Below, one piece after another: positions 16,646 to 24,085 of a DNA stretch of 64,000 nucleotides. The first letter of the stretch is position 1; every line of letters starts with the position of its first letter. Source of the stretch: Deltaproteobacteria bacterium. Its GTDB lineage: Bacteria; Myxococcota; JACRCW01. The notes beneath the pieces were generated by a model. That model saw only the letters and a program-made list of their open reading frames with translations. It searched no databases and was not told the origin of the DNA. The stretch lies in contig JACRCW010000071.1 of assembly GCA_016218805.1 (NCBI GenBank), positions 21,473-85,472 of the forward strand. Reading direction: 5' to 3'. The position numbers were made by a program, and so were the translations under genes.

Positions 16646-17266
16646 ATGATCCGCGAGACGTTTCCCGTTGGGCTGCTGGGCTGCAACTGCACCATCCTGG
16701 GTGACCCGGTCACGCACCGCGCCATTGTGGTGGATCCCGGTGGCGACGAGAACGTGATCCGCGCGGCGCTGGACCGCCATGGGCTCACCGTGACGGCGGT
16801 GCTGCACACGCACGCGCACATTGACCATGTGGGCGCCACCGGCCCGCTGTGCCAGGCCACCGGTGCCCCGGCGTTCCTCCACCGCGACGACGCCGCGCTG
16901 TACGACCACGTGGACGCGCAGGCCATGATGCTGGGTATGCCGGGTGTGGTTCGCCACGACATGCGGGACCTGGTGGAAGACGCCGCGCACGCGGCGGGCG
17001 CGGTGGAGATAGGCGTCCTGCACACGCCGGGTCACACCATGGGGTCATGCTGCTTTGTTGTGGGCGGGGAGAGAATCCTGCTCAGCGGGGACACGCTGTT
17101 TCGCCGGGGCGTGGGACGCACGGACCTGGGCGGGGATTGGGACGCGCTGGTGCGGTCCATCCGGGAGCGCGTGCTCACGCTGCCGGATGACACGTTGGTG
17201 ATCCCCGGCCACGGCCCGGCCACCACCGTCGGCGAGGAGCGGCGGCACAACCCGTTCCTGCGGTGA
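16646..17266 (+). CDS. MBL-fold metallohydrolase (glyoxalase II-like)
   Basis: A 206-residue cytoplasmic hydrolase of the metallo-beta-lactamase fold. Metal ligands: HTHAHIDH at 54-61, HTPGHTMGS near 132 and SGDTLFRRGVGRTDL near 149, with a final PGHGP. This matches short stand-alone glyoxalase II-like hydrolases (YcbL type), which lack the C-terminal substrate domain of true GloB. The ATG at 16646 was preferred over an adjacent GTG at 16643 because GAGGAGAGG is better placed. It follows cls by 9 bp. Substrate is a guess: thioesters such as S-lactoylglutathione, or related compounds. Confidence 0.85.
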   Translation: MIRETFPVGLLGCNCTILGDPVTHRAIVVDPGGDENVIRAALDRHGLTVTAVLHTHAHIDHVGATGPLCQATGAPAFLHRDDAALYDHVDAQAMMLGMPGVVRHDMRDLVEDAAHAAGAVEIGVLHTPGHTMGSCCFVVGGERILLSGDTLFRRGVGRTDLGGDWDALVRSIRERVLTLPDDTLVIPGHGPATTVGEERRHNPFLR

Positions 17267-17365
17267 GCACCTTGTCGGCGTTTCCCCCGTAGGCTTGGCG
17301 TCGCGGCTTCCGGAGGGAAGCCGTGACCGTCGTCAAATCCCGGTTGGACACCGTTACGCTGTACC
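17264..17365 (+). repeat. Left copy of a 102-bp imperfect direct repeat
   Basis: This segment begins at the TGA of the MBL-fold gene and aligns without gaps to 18859-18960, about 13 differences in 102 bp (87% identity by hand count). It covers the promoter region, Shine-Dalgarno (GGAGGG) and first 14 codons of the DUF4139 gene whose intact copy lies at 18918. The central 16 bp around GGAGGG are identical. Similarity stops abruptly after the codons for CTGTAC. Confidence 0.85.
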
Positions 17366-17529
17366 CGCATCACTTTCCGGTCAGCGTGACGGCGCCACCC
17401 CAGCCAGGCTCGGCCCGTGGTGAGGGAATTCTCGGCACTGCTCGGGTCAGCAGCGCGCTTGGCTTGTCGGTGGCGTCCGTGGCCACGCGCGCGTCAAAAC
17501 GTGCGAGCGCTTCTTCGTCGTCGTCATGA
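17323..17529 (+). pseudogene. 5' remnant of a DUF4139 gene
   Basis: A GTG-started frame of 68 codons. Its first 14 residues (TVVKSRLDTVTLY after the start) match the start of the intact gene at 18918 (TVIESRLDTVTLY). After Tyr14 the sequence diverges completely into a low-complexity Ser/Ala/Arg-rich stretch and stops. The start codon is GTG where the intact gene has ATG. It is best read as a truncated duplicate left when the nuclease gene entered; it is unlikely to make a working product. Confidence 0.6.
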
Positions 17530-17643
17530 GCGTCTCGTGCGGGGGAGTCGGGCTGGATCGAAGAACCGGGGGTGGTCCGAGTTCCCACGTCCACTTCATC
17601 CCAGATTGCCCCTGTCCCGCGTTCCCCTCTACAGCCCCCCTCC
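17366..17643. other. Gene-poor segment between the truncated copy and the nuclease gene
   Basis: About 280 bp without a convincing gene. Its composition is less biased than its neighbours (GAATTC, tcttcgtcgtcgtcatgag). It may carry the promoter of the DUF1016 gene, but no clear -35/-10 pair was identified. No inverted repeats typical of insertion sequences were seen. Confidence 0.5.
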
Positions 17644-18771
17644 ATGCCGAGATCCCGCAAGACACCGCAGGTCCCCGCCATCAGGTCCGGCGCCGCTTCC
17701 GCGGCCGCCGGCTACGACCGCGTCCTCGCGGACATGGTGAGATTGCTGGAGGCCGCCCGCCGGGCCGCGGCGCGCTCCGTCAACGCCATCATGACGGTCA
17801 CCTACTGGCAGGTGGGGCGGCGCATCGTGGAGGAGGAGCAGGGCGGCAAGCGCCGCGCCGGCTACGGCGAGGAACTCATGGAACGTCTGTCCCAAGACCT
17901 GTCGAAACGTTTTGGGCGCGGGTTCGGCCGGCGCAACCTGGAACAGATGCGCAGCTGTTTTTTGGCGTGGCCAATTCCGCAACCGGCGATTGCGGAATCT
18001 TCTGACCCGGGGGAACTGGCCAAGCGTTTCCCGCTCCCGTGGACGGCCTACGTCCGCCTGCTGGCCGTCCGCGACCCCAAGGCCCGCCGGTTCTATGAGG
18101 AGGAGGCCCTTCGCGGCGGCTGGACCGTGCGCCAACTTGAGCGGCAGATCGGGAGCCAGTTCTACACACGCACCCTCGCCTCCCGTAACAAGGCGGCCAT
18201 GCTCACCAAGGGCGCCAGGGCCAAGCCCGAAGACCAGGTGACCGCCGAGGAGGAGATCAAGAGCCCCTACGTCCTGGAGTTCCTGGGGCTCAAGGACGAG
18301 TACTCGGAGAGCGAGCTGGAGGAGGCCCTCATCCGGCACATGGAGACCTTCCTGCTGGAGCTGGGCGGGGACTTCACGTTCGTCGGGCGCCAGAAGCGCC
18401 TCCGGCTTGATGACCAGTGGTTCCGCATTGACCTGGTGTTCTTCCACCGGCGGTTGCGGTGCCTGGTGCTCATTGACCTCAAGCTCAACGACCTGACCAG
18501 CGGCGACGTCGGGCAGATGCACCTGTACTGCAACTACGCCCGCCGGCACTGGACCCACGAGGACGAGAATCCCCCCGTGGGGCTCATCCTGTGCGGCGGC
18601 AAGGGGCGCGCCCTGGCCGAGTACGCGCTGGAAGGCCTCCCCAACAAGGTGCTCGCCGCCGAGTACCGCACCGCCCTGCCCGACGAGAAGGTGCTGGTGC
18701 AGGAGATGGAGAAGACGCGCACGCTTCTGGAACACCGCCAGCGCGGTCCCCGCAACCCCACCACCACCTGA
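17644..18771 (+). CDS. DUF1016/YhcG-family PD-(D/E)xK nuclease
   Basis: A 375-residue protein with the two-part YhcG layout. The N-terminal DUF1016 region (about 25-180) has TYWQVGRRIVEEEQGG, YGEELMERLSQDLSKRFGRGFGRRNLEQMR and SRNKAAML. The C-terminal nuclease domain (about 205-350) has SPYVLEFLGLKDEYSE, FVGRQKRLRLDDQWFRIDLVFFHRRLRCLVLIDLK and GDVGQMHLYCNYARRH; Asp263, Asp278 and Lys280 fit the D...(D/E)xK catalytic set, with Gln291 after it. The family is common on mobile DNA and has been linked to recombination and defence. The ATG at 17644 matches the family start. It is flanked by 102-bp direct repeats of the neighbouring gene's 5' region, which suggests insertion. No partner gene is present. 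Confidence 0.88.
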   Translation: MPRSRKTPQVPAIRSGAASAAAGYDRVLADMVRLLEAARRAAARSVNAIMTVTYWQVGRRIVEEEQGGKRRAGYGEELMERLSQDLSKRFGRGFGRRNLEQMRSCFLAWPIPQPAIAESSDPGELAKRFPLPWTAYVRLLAVRDPKARRFYEEEALRGGWTVRQLERQIGSQFYTRTLASRNKAAMLTKGARAKPEDQVTAEEEIKSPYVLEFLGLKDEYSESELEEALIRHMETFLLELGGDFTFVGRQKRLRLDDQWFRIDLVFFHRRLRCLVLIDLKLNDLTSGDVGQMHLYCNYARRHWTHEDENPPVGLILCGGKGRALAEYALEGLPNKVLAAEYRTALPDEKVLVQEMEKTRTLLEHRQRGPRNPTTT

Positions 18772-18858
18772 CCATCCACCCTCCTGAAAACACCGGCTCC
18801 GCTCTTCCGCGGCCGGGCCGCCGCGCGCCGGGAGGCCAGGAAGGGCGGCTCCGGGGGT

Positions 18859-18960
18859 TGAGCGCCTTGTCGGCGTTTCCCGCAGGGGCCTAGCGTCGCG
18901 GCTTCCGGAGGGAAGCCATGACCGTCATTGAATCCCGCTTGGACACCGTCACGCTGTACC
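18859..18960 (+). repeat. Right (intact) copy of the 102-bp direct repeat
   Basis: Aligned gap-free to 17264-17365. It contains the promoter, Shine-Dalgarno and first 14 codons of the intact DUF4139 gene. Together with the left copy it brackets a 1.5-kb segment holding only the DUF1016 nuclease gene. Confidence 0.85.
18867..18896 (+). promoter_or_regulatory. Candidate promoter of the DUF4139 pair
   Basis: TTGTCG (18867-18872), 18-bp spacer, TAGCGT (18891-18896). Predicted start of transcription is near 18903, just upstream of GGAGGGA at 18907-18913. In the left repeat copy the -35 is kept (17272-17277) but the -10 has become TGGCGT (17296-17301). Confidence 0.45.
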
Positions 18961-21125
18961 ACCAGGGTGCGCGCGTGGTGCGCACGCTGGCCGTCACCGC
19001 GGTGGACGGGAAGCTCCCCGCCAGCATTGAGGTCCCGCGGCTGCCGCTGGCGCTGTTTGACCCCACCGTGCGCGTGCGCGTGGCGCGCGTGGACGGAGAC
19101 GCCGCGGACGTGACCGCCGCGCAGCTCCGGGTGGGGTTGTGGATCCCGCCGCGGGATGCGCCGCTGGACACGCCGGAGGAGGCGCGCATCCGCGCCGTGC
19201 GGCGGGACATCCAGCGTGCGGAGGGGCAGCTGCAGCAGTTGGCATGGGAGGCCGGCCAATTGGCGGGGATCCCCATCCCGGACCGGCCCACCGGGGAGGA
19301 CGGGCGTGCGCCGCCGCCTTCGCCCACGGGCGCGCGCGTGCTGCTGGAGGAGTTTGTGCAGGAGGGTGTGCGGGCGCGCCTGGCCGAGGAGCGCGCCCAC
19401 CGCGAGAAGCTGCGCCTGCTGCGCGAGGACCTTGCCGTGCTGGAGGAGAAGTTGGCGCGGGCCTCCAGCGCGCGCGAGGTGCGCGCGTCCGACCTGTTCA
19501 AGAGCGTGACGGTGGAGTTGGTGCAGCGGGGTGGCGCGGTGCGCAGCGCGGAGCTGGAGCTGGAGTACCTGGTGCCAGGCGCGCGTTGGGCGCCGGCCTA
19601 CCAGTGCCGCATGGCGCGTGATTGCCGCTCGGCGGAGCTCATCATGCGCGCCTCCATCTGCCAGCAAACGGGTGAAGACTGGAAGGGCGTGAAAGTGATC
19701 CTGTCCACGGCGGCGCCGCTGTCCTGGACGGAGATCCCGGAGTTGTCCGCGGTGCGCATTGGGCGCGCGCAGCCGCCAGCGCCGGGCAAGGCCGGATTCC
19801 GGCCGCCGCCGCAGGGCGGGCAGAGCCTGTTTGCCGACTACGACCGCGACCGTGGCCGGCTGGCGCACGCGCTGTCGGCGCCGGCGTCCTACAGCGCGCC
19901 CCTGCTGGCGGTGCCCGGCGGACCGACCTTGCGGGCCGGCGGGGTGGACAAGAGCGCGGACCGCAAGCGCGCCGTGCGTGCCGCGCGCATGGAGCGGGAG
20001 ATGACGCCCGTTGGCGAGTTGGATGGCGCCCTGGCGGAGGACGACTTTGCCGAGATGGCCGCGGATGACGCGCCCGCCATGATGATGGAGGAGCCGCCGC
20101 CACCACCACCACCGCCGTCACCACCGCCCGCGCGGATGATGGCCAAGGCCGCCGCCGCGCCCATGGCGGCCAAGCCGGCGTCTGCGGGGGCACCGCGTGG
20201 ACGGCCGGGCGCCGGCGGCGCCGTCCCGCGCGAGGGATTGGAGATTGCGGTGTTTGCGCACCTGCGTCTGCCTGAGCCCAGCGACGGCGGTGCGCGTGGC
20301 CGCCTGTCCCCGGTGGACACGCGGCGGCAGTACCAGGAGAGCCTGACGCGGATGGACATCACGGTGTCATTTGACGTGATGAGCGTGGTGGCGGAGGCGG
20401 AGCGCCGCGCGGGTGCGGCGGCGCGCGTCCCGTTGCCGGCGGGTTGCGTGGACGTGCGGCAGGCGGGCGGGCACTTTGACTTCTCCTACGAGGCGGACAA
20501 CCGCGTGGACGTGCCCTCGGACGGTGCGTTCCACTCCGTGCCGGTGGGGACGCGCACCGCGGACGCCACGGTGGTGTACGTGGTGGTTCCGCGGGAGGAC
20601 ACGCAGGTGTTCCGGCAGGCCATGGTGCAGAACCCGCGGGTGTCACCCATCATCACCGGGCCCGCGGAGGTGTACGTGGCTGGGGAATACGTGTTGTCCA
20701 CCACGCTGCCCACCGTGCCCCCGCGCGGCGAGTTCAAGCTGGGCCTGGGCGTGGAACAGGCCATCCGGTGCGCGCGCAACGCCAAGTTCCGCGAAGCGCG
20801 CAGCGGCACCAAGGTGGTGGCCACCACGGAGCTCTGGCACGACCTGGCGGTGGACCTGGTGAACAACCTGGACCGCGAGGTCACCTGCGAGGTGCGCGAG
20901 CGCATCCCGCAGCCGGCGGAGAACGCCGAGGTGGTGGTGGAGGAGGGCGAGGTGAGCCCGGCATGGGAGGCGTATGACCAGTCGGAGCGGTCGCGCTCGC
21001 TCGTGGGCGGGCGGCGCTGGCGCGTGGACATCCCCGCGCACGGGAGCCTGGCGCTGAAGGCGCAGTACGTGGTGAAGCTGTACGCGCAGAATGAGCTTGA
21101 GGGCGGGAACCGGAGGGAAGCATGA
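18918..21125 (+). CDS. DUF4139 domain protein (mucoidy-inhibitor-like), paralogue 1
   Basis: A 735-residue protein of the DUF4140/DUF4139 family. The N-terminus (IESRLDTVTLYHQGARVVRT, then a strand pair) is the DUF4140 part, followed by a helical coiled-coil-like region (about 85-195: RAVRRDIQRAEGQLQQL, REKLRLLREDLAVLEEKLA). The DUF4139 part starts at about 215 (ELEYLVPGARWAPAYQCR, QQTGEDWKGVKVILST) and resumes after an insert. The insert (about 390-435) is low-complexity, with a Met/Glu run, eight Pro in a row and Ala/Lys-rich sequence. The end has RLPLPAG-type and VKLYAQ strands. No signal peptide is evident. Function of the family is poorly known. ATGA overlap couples it to paralogue 2. 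Confidence 0.8.
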   Translation: MTVIESRLDTVTLYHQGARVVRTLAVTAVDGKLPASIEVPRLPLALFDPTVRVRVARVDGDAADVTAAQLRVGLWIPPRDAPLDTPEEARIRAVRRDIQRAEGQLQQLAWEAGQLAGIPIPDRPTGEDGRAPPPSPTGARVLLEEFVQEGVRARLAEERAHREKLRLLREDLAVLEEKLARASSAREVRASDLFKSVTVELVQRGGAVRSAELELEYLVPGARWAPAYQCRMARDCRSAELIMRASICQQTGEDWKGVKVILSTAAPLSWTEIPELSAVRIGRAQPPAPGKAGFRPPPQGGQSLFADYDRDRGRLAHALSAPASYSAPLLAVPGGPTLRAGGVDKSADRKRAVRAARMEREMTPVGELDGALAEDDFAEMAADDAPAMMMEEPPPPPPPPSPPPARMMAKAAAAPMAAKPASAGAPRGRPGAGGAVPREGLEIAVFAHLRLPEPSDGGARGRLSPVDTRRQYQESLTRMDITVSFDVMSVVAEAERRAGAAARVPLPAGCVDVRQAGGHFDFSYEADNRVDVPSDGAFHSVPVGTRTADATVVYVVVPREDTQVFRQAMVQNPRVSPIITGPAEVYVAGEYVLSTTLPTVPPRGEFKLGLGVEQAIRCARNAKFREARSGTKVVATTELWHDLAVDLVNNLDREVTCEVRERIPQPAENAEVVVEEGEVSPAWEAYDQSERSRSLVGGRRWRVDIPAHGSLALKAQYVVKLYAQNELEGGNRREA

Positions 21126-22732
21126 CCACCGTGACGCAGGAGCCGCTGGCTGAGCGGCATGATCCCCCCGTCCCGGCGGACGCGCAGCGCGCGGTGGCGC
21201 CGGTGGTGTCCGTCACGCTGCTGGAGGACCGCGCGCAGGTGAGCCGGCGCGGGCGGGTCAACCTGCACAAGGGGCAGAACCGCCTGGTGGTGGCGGACGT
21301 GGCGCCGGTGCTGCAGGACGTGTCGGTGCGGGGTTCCATCACCGGGCCCACGGCGCGCGTGGTGGACGTGGGGGTGCGGCGGGCCATGCGCATCCGGACG
21401 GTGGACAAGCCCGCGGCCGCGCGTGAGCTGGAGGAGCGCATCCGCGCGCTGGCCGAGCAGCACCGCCAGCTCACGGAAGACCATGACCGGGCGCAGCAGG
21501 AGCTGTCCCGGGTGGCGGAGATCATCCAGCGCGGCCTGGGCGAGATTCCCGAGGACGCCGGCTGGGGCCTGGGGGGCGCGGCGCAGTGGAAGGACACGTT
21601 CCGCACGTTGTTTGACCGCGCGCGGGCGCTGCGCGCGGAGGTGCAGGAGGCGGGTTTCCGCGCGGAGGAACTGGCGCGCGAAGTGGACGCGCTTGCCGGT
21701 CAGCGGCGGGCGCTGGACCGCGTGGACAGCCGCCTGGTGGCCTGGCTGGAGGCGGACGTGCTGGCGGACGCCGACGGCGAAGTGGAACTGCAGCTGGACT
21801 ACGTGGTGCCGTGCGCGCTGTGGCGGCCGCTGCACACCGCGCGGCTGTCGGACGACGGGCGGCTCCGGTTCTCGTCGTCCGCCGCGGTGTGGCAGAACAC
21901 CGGTGAGGACTGGAAGGACGCGGCGCTGTCCTTTTCCACGGCGCGTTCGTCCCTGGGGACGGAGCCGCCGCTGCTGGCGGATGACCTGCTGGCCGCGCGC
22001 AAGAAGGCTGACCAGGTGGTGGTGGCCGCCCGGGAGGTGGCGGTGCAGCGGGCGGGCCTGGGCAGCGGGCCCTCCGGTGGTACGGCGCCGCCCTCCGGCG
22101 TGGAACTCCCGGGCGTGGATGACGGCGGTGAGATCCGCAACCTGCGCGCTCTGGCGCCGTGCACCGTGCCGTCCGACGGGCGGCCGTGTGTCATCCCGTT
22201 GTTCTCGTTTGACGACGCCGCGGAGGTGGCCCGCGTCTGCTATCCGGAGTTGGACCCCAAGGTGTTCCTGAAGGTGACCGCGCGCAACACGGGCGCCCAC
22301 CCGGTCCTGGCCGGCCCGGTGGAGCTCATGATGCACAACGGGTTTGTTGGCTACACGCGCACGCTGTTTGTGGCGGCCCAAGAGAAGTTTGAGCTGGGGT
22401 TTGGCCCGGATGACGCGGTGCGCGTGGTCCGGCGCGACAGCGAGGAGACCGAGCAGGACCCCGTCTCCAAGTGGAACGTGCACACGCGCTCCGTGGTCCT
22501 CTACCTGTCCAACCTCTCCGGCGACGCGCGGAAGGTGGACGTGGTGGAGCGCCTGCCCGTCAGCGAACTGGAACACGTCAAGGTCACGCTGGTGGCGGAC
22601 AAGACCACCGGGGCGCCCAAACTGGACGACAACGGGTTCTGCCGCTGGCAGACGGACCTGGCGGGCAACGCGCACCTGCGGTTGCTGATGCGCTACCGGC
22701 TGTCCACGGCGCCGGGTGTCCAGGGCCTGTGA
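21122..22732 (+). CDS. DUF4139 domain protein, paralogue 2
   Basis: A 536-residue paralogue of the preceding protein. Shared blocks: an N-terminal DUF4140 strand set (VVSVTLLEDRAQVSRRGRVNL), a helical region (about 100-200, ELEERIRALAEQHRQLTEDHDRAQQELS), and the DUF4139 core (LQLDYVVPCALWRPLHTARL, VWQNTGEDWKDAALSFST matching QQTGEDWKGVKVILST in paralogue 1). It lacks the long Pro-rich insert and is about 200 residues shorter. Its ATG overlaps the stop of paralogue 1, so equal synthesis and perhaps a heteromer are likely. It has no signal peptide, so it is probably cytoplasmic or membrane-associated. Confidence 0.8.
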   Translation: MTTVTQEPLAERHDPPVPADAQRAVAPVVSVTLLEDRAQVSRRGRVNLHKGQNRLVVADVAPVLQDVSVRGSITGPTARVVDVGVRRAMRIRTVDKPAAARELEERIRALAEQHRQLTEDHDRAQQELSRVAEIIQRGLGEIPEDAGWGLGGAAQWKDTFRTLFDRARALRAEVQEAGFRAEELAREVDALAGQRRALDRVDSRLVAWLEADVLADADGEVELQLDYVVPCALWRPLHTARLSDDGRLRFSSSAAVWQNTGEDWKDAALSFSTARSSLGTEPPLLADDLLAARKKADQVVVAAREVAVQRAGLGSGPSGGTAPPSGVELPGVDDGGEIRNLRALAPCTVPSDGRPCVIPLFSFDDAAEVARVCYPELDPKVFLKVTARNTGAHPVLAGPVELMMHNGFVGYTRTLFVAAQEKFELGFGPDDAVRVVRRDSEETEQDPVSKWNVHTRSVVLYLSNLSGDARKVDVVERLPVSELEHVKVTLVADKTTGAPKLDDNGFCRWQTDLAGNAHLRLLMRYRLSTAPGVQGL

Positions 22733-22991
22733 TCGGGATCGCGTGGCCGTTCGGCACACGCACGCCGTCACCGCTGACAGGCCTGTCGCGCGGAGTCCCG
22801 GGATCCACAATTTGCCGCATGGGAACGGCCCGCAGCGCGCCCCGCACCGGGCCGCGGCCCGCGCAAAGCCCCCGTTCATGCAGGAAAAACCGCGCGCGTG
22901 GGCGGGGGTGATCGCGGCGCGCACACGCCGCGGGCACGGCGGTTGCGTTACCCCACCCGGGCAGCCGGAACGCGGCCCGGGAAGGTGAAGC
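22733..22991. other. Intergenic region after the DUF4139 pair
   Basis: About 260 bp without a supported gene. It contains a perfect palindrome GGGCCGCGGCCC at 22849-22860, which could be part of a terminator or an operator. A 30-codon ATG frame at 22819 is Arg/Pro-rich with no RBS and was not accepted. Confidence 0.4.
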
Positions 22992-23123
22992 ATGAGGACG
23001 GCACTGGTGGTGAACTTGGAAGGCGGCGCACGGACGCGGGGCGAACTGCCCCAACCCGCGTGGGTGTCGCTGGGCCGGTCAGGCCGCCCGCCGCGCCGCC
23101 ACGGAGCGGGAGCCACGCCATGA
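22992..23123 (+). CDS. Possible 43-residue ORF coupled to the diguanylate cyclase
   Basis: ATG at 22992 with GGGAAGG about 6 nt upstream opens 43 codons whose TGA overlaps the ATG of the diguanylate cyclase (ATGA at 23120-23123). The first third (RTALVVNLEGG) looks strand-like; the rest is Arg/Pro/Gly-rich. It may be a real small protein, a leader that couples translation of the cyclase, or chance. The overlap and RBS are the only support. Confidence 0.35.
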   Translation: MRTALVVNLEGGARTRGELPQPAWVSLGRSGRPPRRHGAGATP

Positions 23124-24046
23124 AGACCGTCCTGCACGGTGAAGCGGCGCGCGCCTGCGCGCCCTGGGTCGGGTCGCTTGGGTTGGTGCCGGTGGAACAG
23201 GGCGCGCCCGCGGGCCTGGTGTTGTGTGACGTCACCGCGGAAGACGCGGGCCCGCTGCTCTCCCGGCGGCGCGCCACGTCAACCGGGCAGCCCTGGGTGA
23301 TTGCGCTGCTGCCGCCTTCGCGCTTGGACGAGGTGGGCCGCTGGCTGGCGGCGGGCGCGGATGACTGCCTCATCACGCCGGTGGAACCGGACACGCTGCG
23401 CACCCGGTTGGCCGTGGCGCGTTGCCACGCCGAGGCGCGTTGGCGCGTGGAGTCAGACCTGCGGCGCCTGCGCGCGGAGCGGGACGCCTACCGGGCCCGC
23501 GCGCGGACGGATGCGCTCACGGGGCTGGGCAACCGGTCGGCCCTGGAGGAGGCGCTGGCCGAGGCGGCCTCCGAGTACGCGCGCCACGGCGTGCCGTTCG
23601 CGCTGTCGATCGTCGACGTGGATCATTTCAAGGCGTTCAACGACGCGCACGGTCACCTGGAGGGCGACCGCGCGCTGGTGGAGGTGGCGCGCGCGCTGCG
23701 TGATGCCACGCGCCGCGGGGATGGCTGCTTCCGGTTTGGTGGCGAGGAGTTTGTGGTGCTCCACCGCCACGCGACCACCGCCGATGCGCAGCAGGCGGCG
23801 GAGCGCATCCTGGAGCACATCCGTGGGCTGGCGGTGGCGCACCCCAGTTCGCCCCACCGGGTGCTGACGGTCAGCGCCGGCGTGGCGGTCCTCCACGCCA
23901 CGGATGACGGCGTGGCCCGCTGGCTGGCCCGCGCGGACGCCGCGCTCTACGAGGCCAAGGCGCGGGGCCGCAACACGCTGGTCACCGCGGCGGCGCCGGC
24001 GGGGCTGGACGCGCTGACGCGGCCCGAAGCGCTTGCCTGCGCCTGA
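23120..24046 (+). CDS. GGDEF diguanylate cyclase with degenerate receiver
   Basis: A 308-residue cytoplasmic enzyme expected to make c-di-GMP from two GTP. Residues about 30-105 resemble a receiver domain: Asp37 sits where the phospho-Asp would be, and AGADDCLITPVEP resembles the alpha4-beta5 end, but the conserved Lys is Thr86, so phosphorylation is doubtful. The GGDEF domain (about 125-295) has DALTGLGNRSALE, VDVDHFKAFNDAHGHLEGD and the active GGEEF at 207-211. An RxxD inhibitory site (198-201) lies five residues upstream, so product feedback is likely. ATG chosen at 23120 with GGAGCGGGAG upstream; it overlaps a possible 43-codon ORF. Confidence 0.9.
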   Translation: MKTVLHGEAARACAPWVGSLGLVPVEQGAPAGLVLCDVTAEDAGPLLSRRRATSTGQPWVIALLPPSRLDEVGRWLAAGADDCLITPVEPDTLRTRLAVARCHAEARWRVESDLRRLRAERDAYRARARTDALTGLGNRSALEEALAEAASEYARHGVPFALSIVDVDHFKAFNDAHGHLEGDRALVEVARALRDATRRGDGCFRFGGEEFVVLHRHATTADAQQAAERILEHIRGLAVAHPSSPHRVLTVSAGVAVLHATDDGVARWLARADAALYEAKARGRNTLVTAAAPAGLDALTRPEALACA

Positions 24047-24049
24047 ACG

Positions 24050-24079
24050 TTGATGCGGGAGAACAACCCTCCGTAGTGT
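24050..24079 (+). promoter_or_regulatory. Candidate promoter giving a leaderless message
   Basis: TTGATG (24050-24055), 18-bp spacer, TAGTGT (24074-24079). The GTG start of the AsmA-like gene begins 7 nt after the -10, where transcription would normally start, and no Shine-Dalgarno is present. Confidence 0.35.
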
Positions 24080-24085
24080 CACCCC

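Noticed and set aside
17370..17681. A 103-codon minus-strand frame in the gap before the nuclease gene, considered as an antitoxin or partner
   Set aside because: It has no RBS, overlaps the repeat boundary and the nuclease start, and shows low-complexity composition.
17644..18771. A defence island or toxin-antitoxin system around the DUF1016 gene
   Set aside because: No methylase, restriction, helicase, integrase or toxin gene is adjacent; only the single nuclease gene is present, so the claim is limited to an inserted gene.
22819..22911. A 30-codon ATG frame after the DUF4139 pair
   Set aside because: Arg/Pro-rich, no Shine-Dalgarno and overlapping a palindrome; indistinguishable from chance.
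20486..23137. An 883-codon open frame on the minus strand opposite the DUF4139 genes
   Set aside because: It is antisense to two genes with clear domain structure; its translation is His/Arg/Gln/Pro-rich with no motifs, as expected for a frame opposite GC-biased codons.
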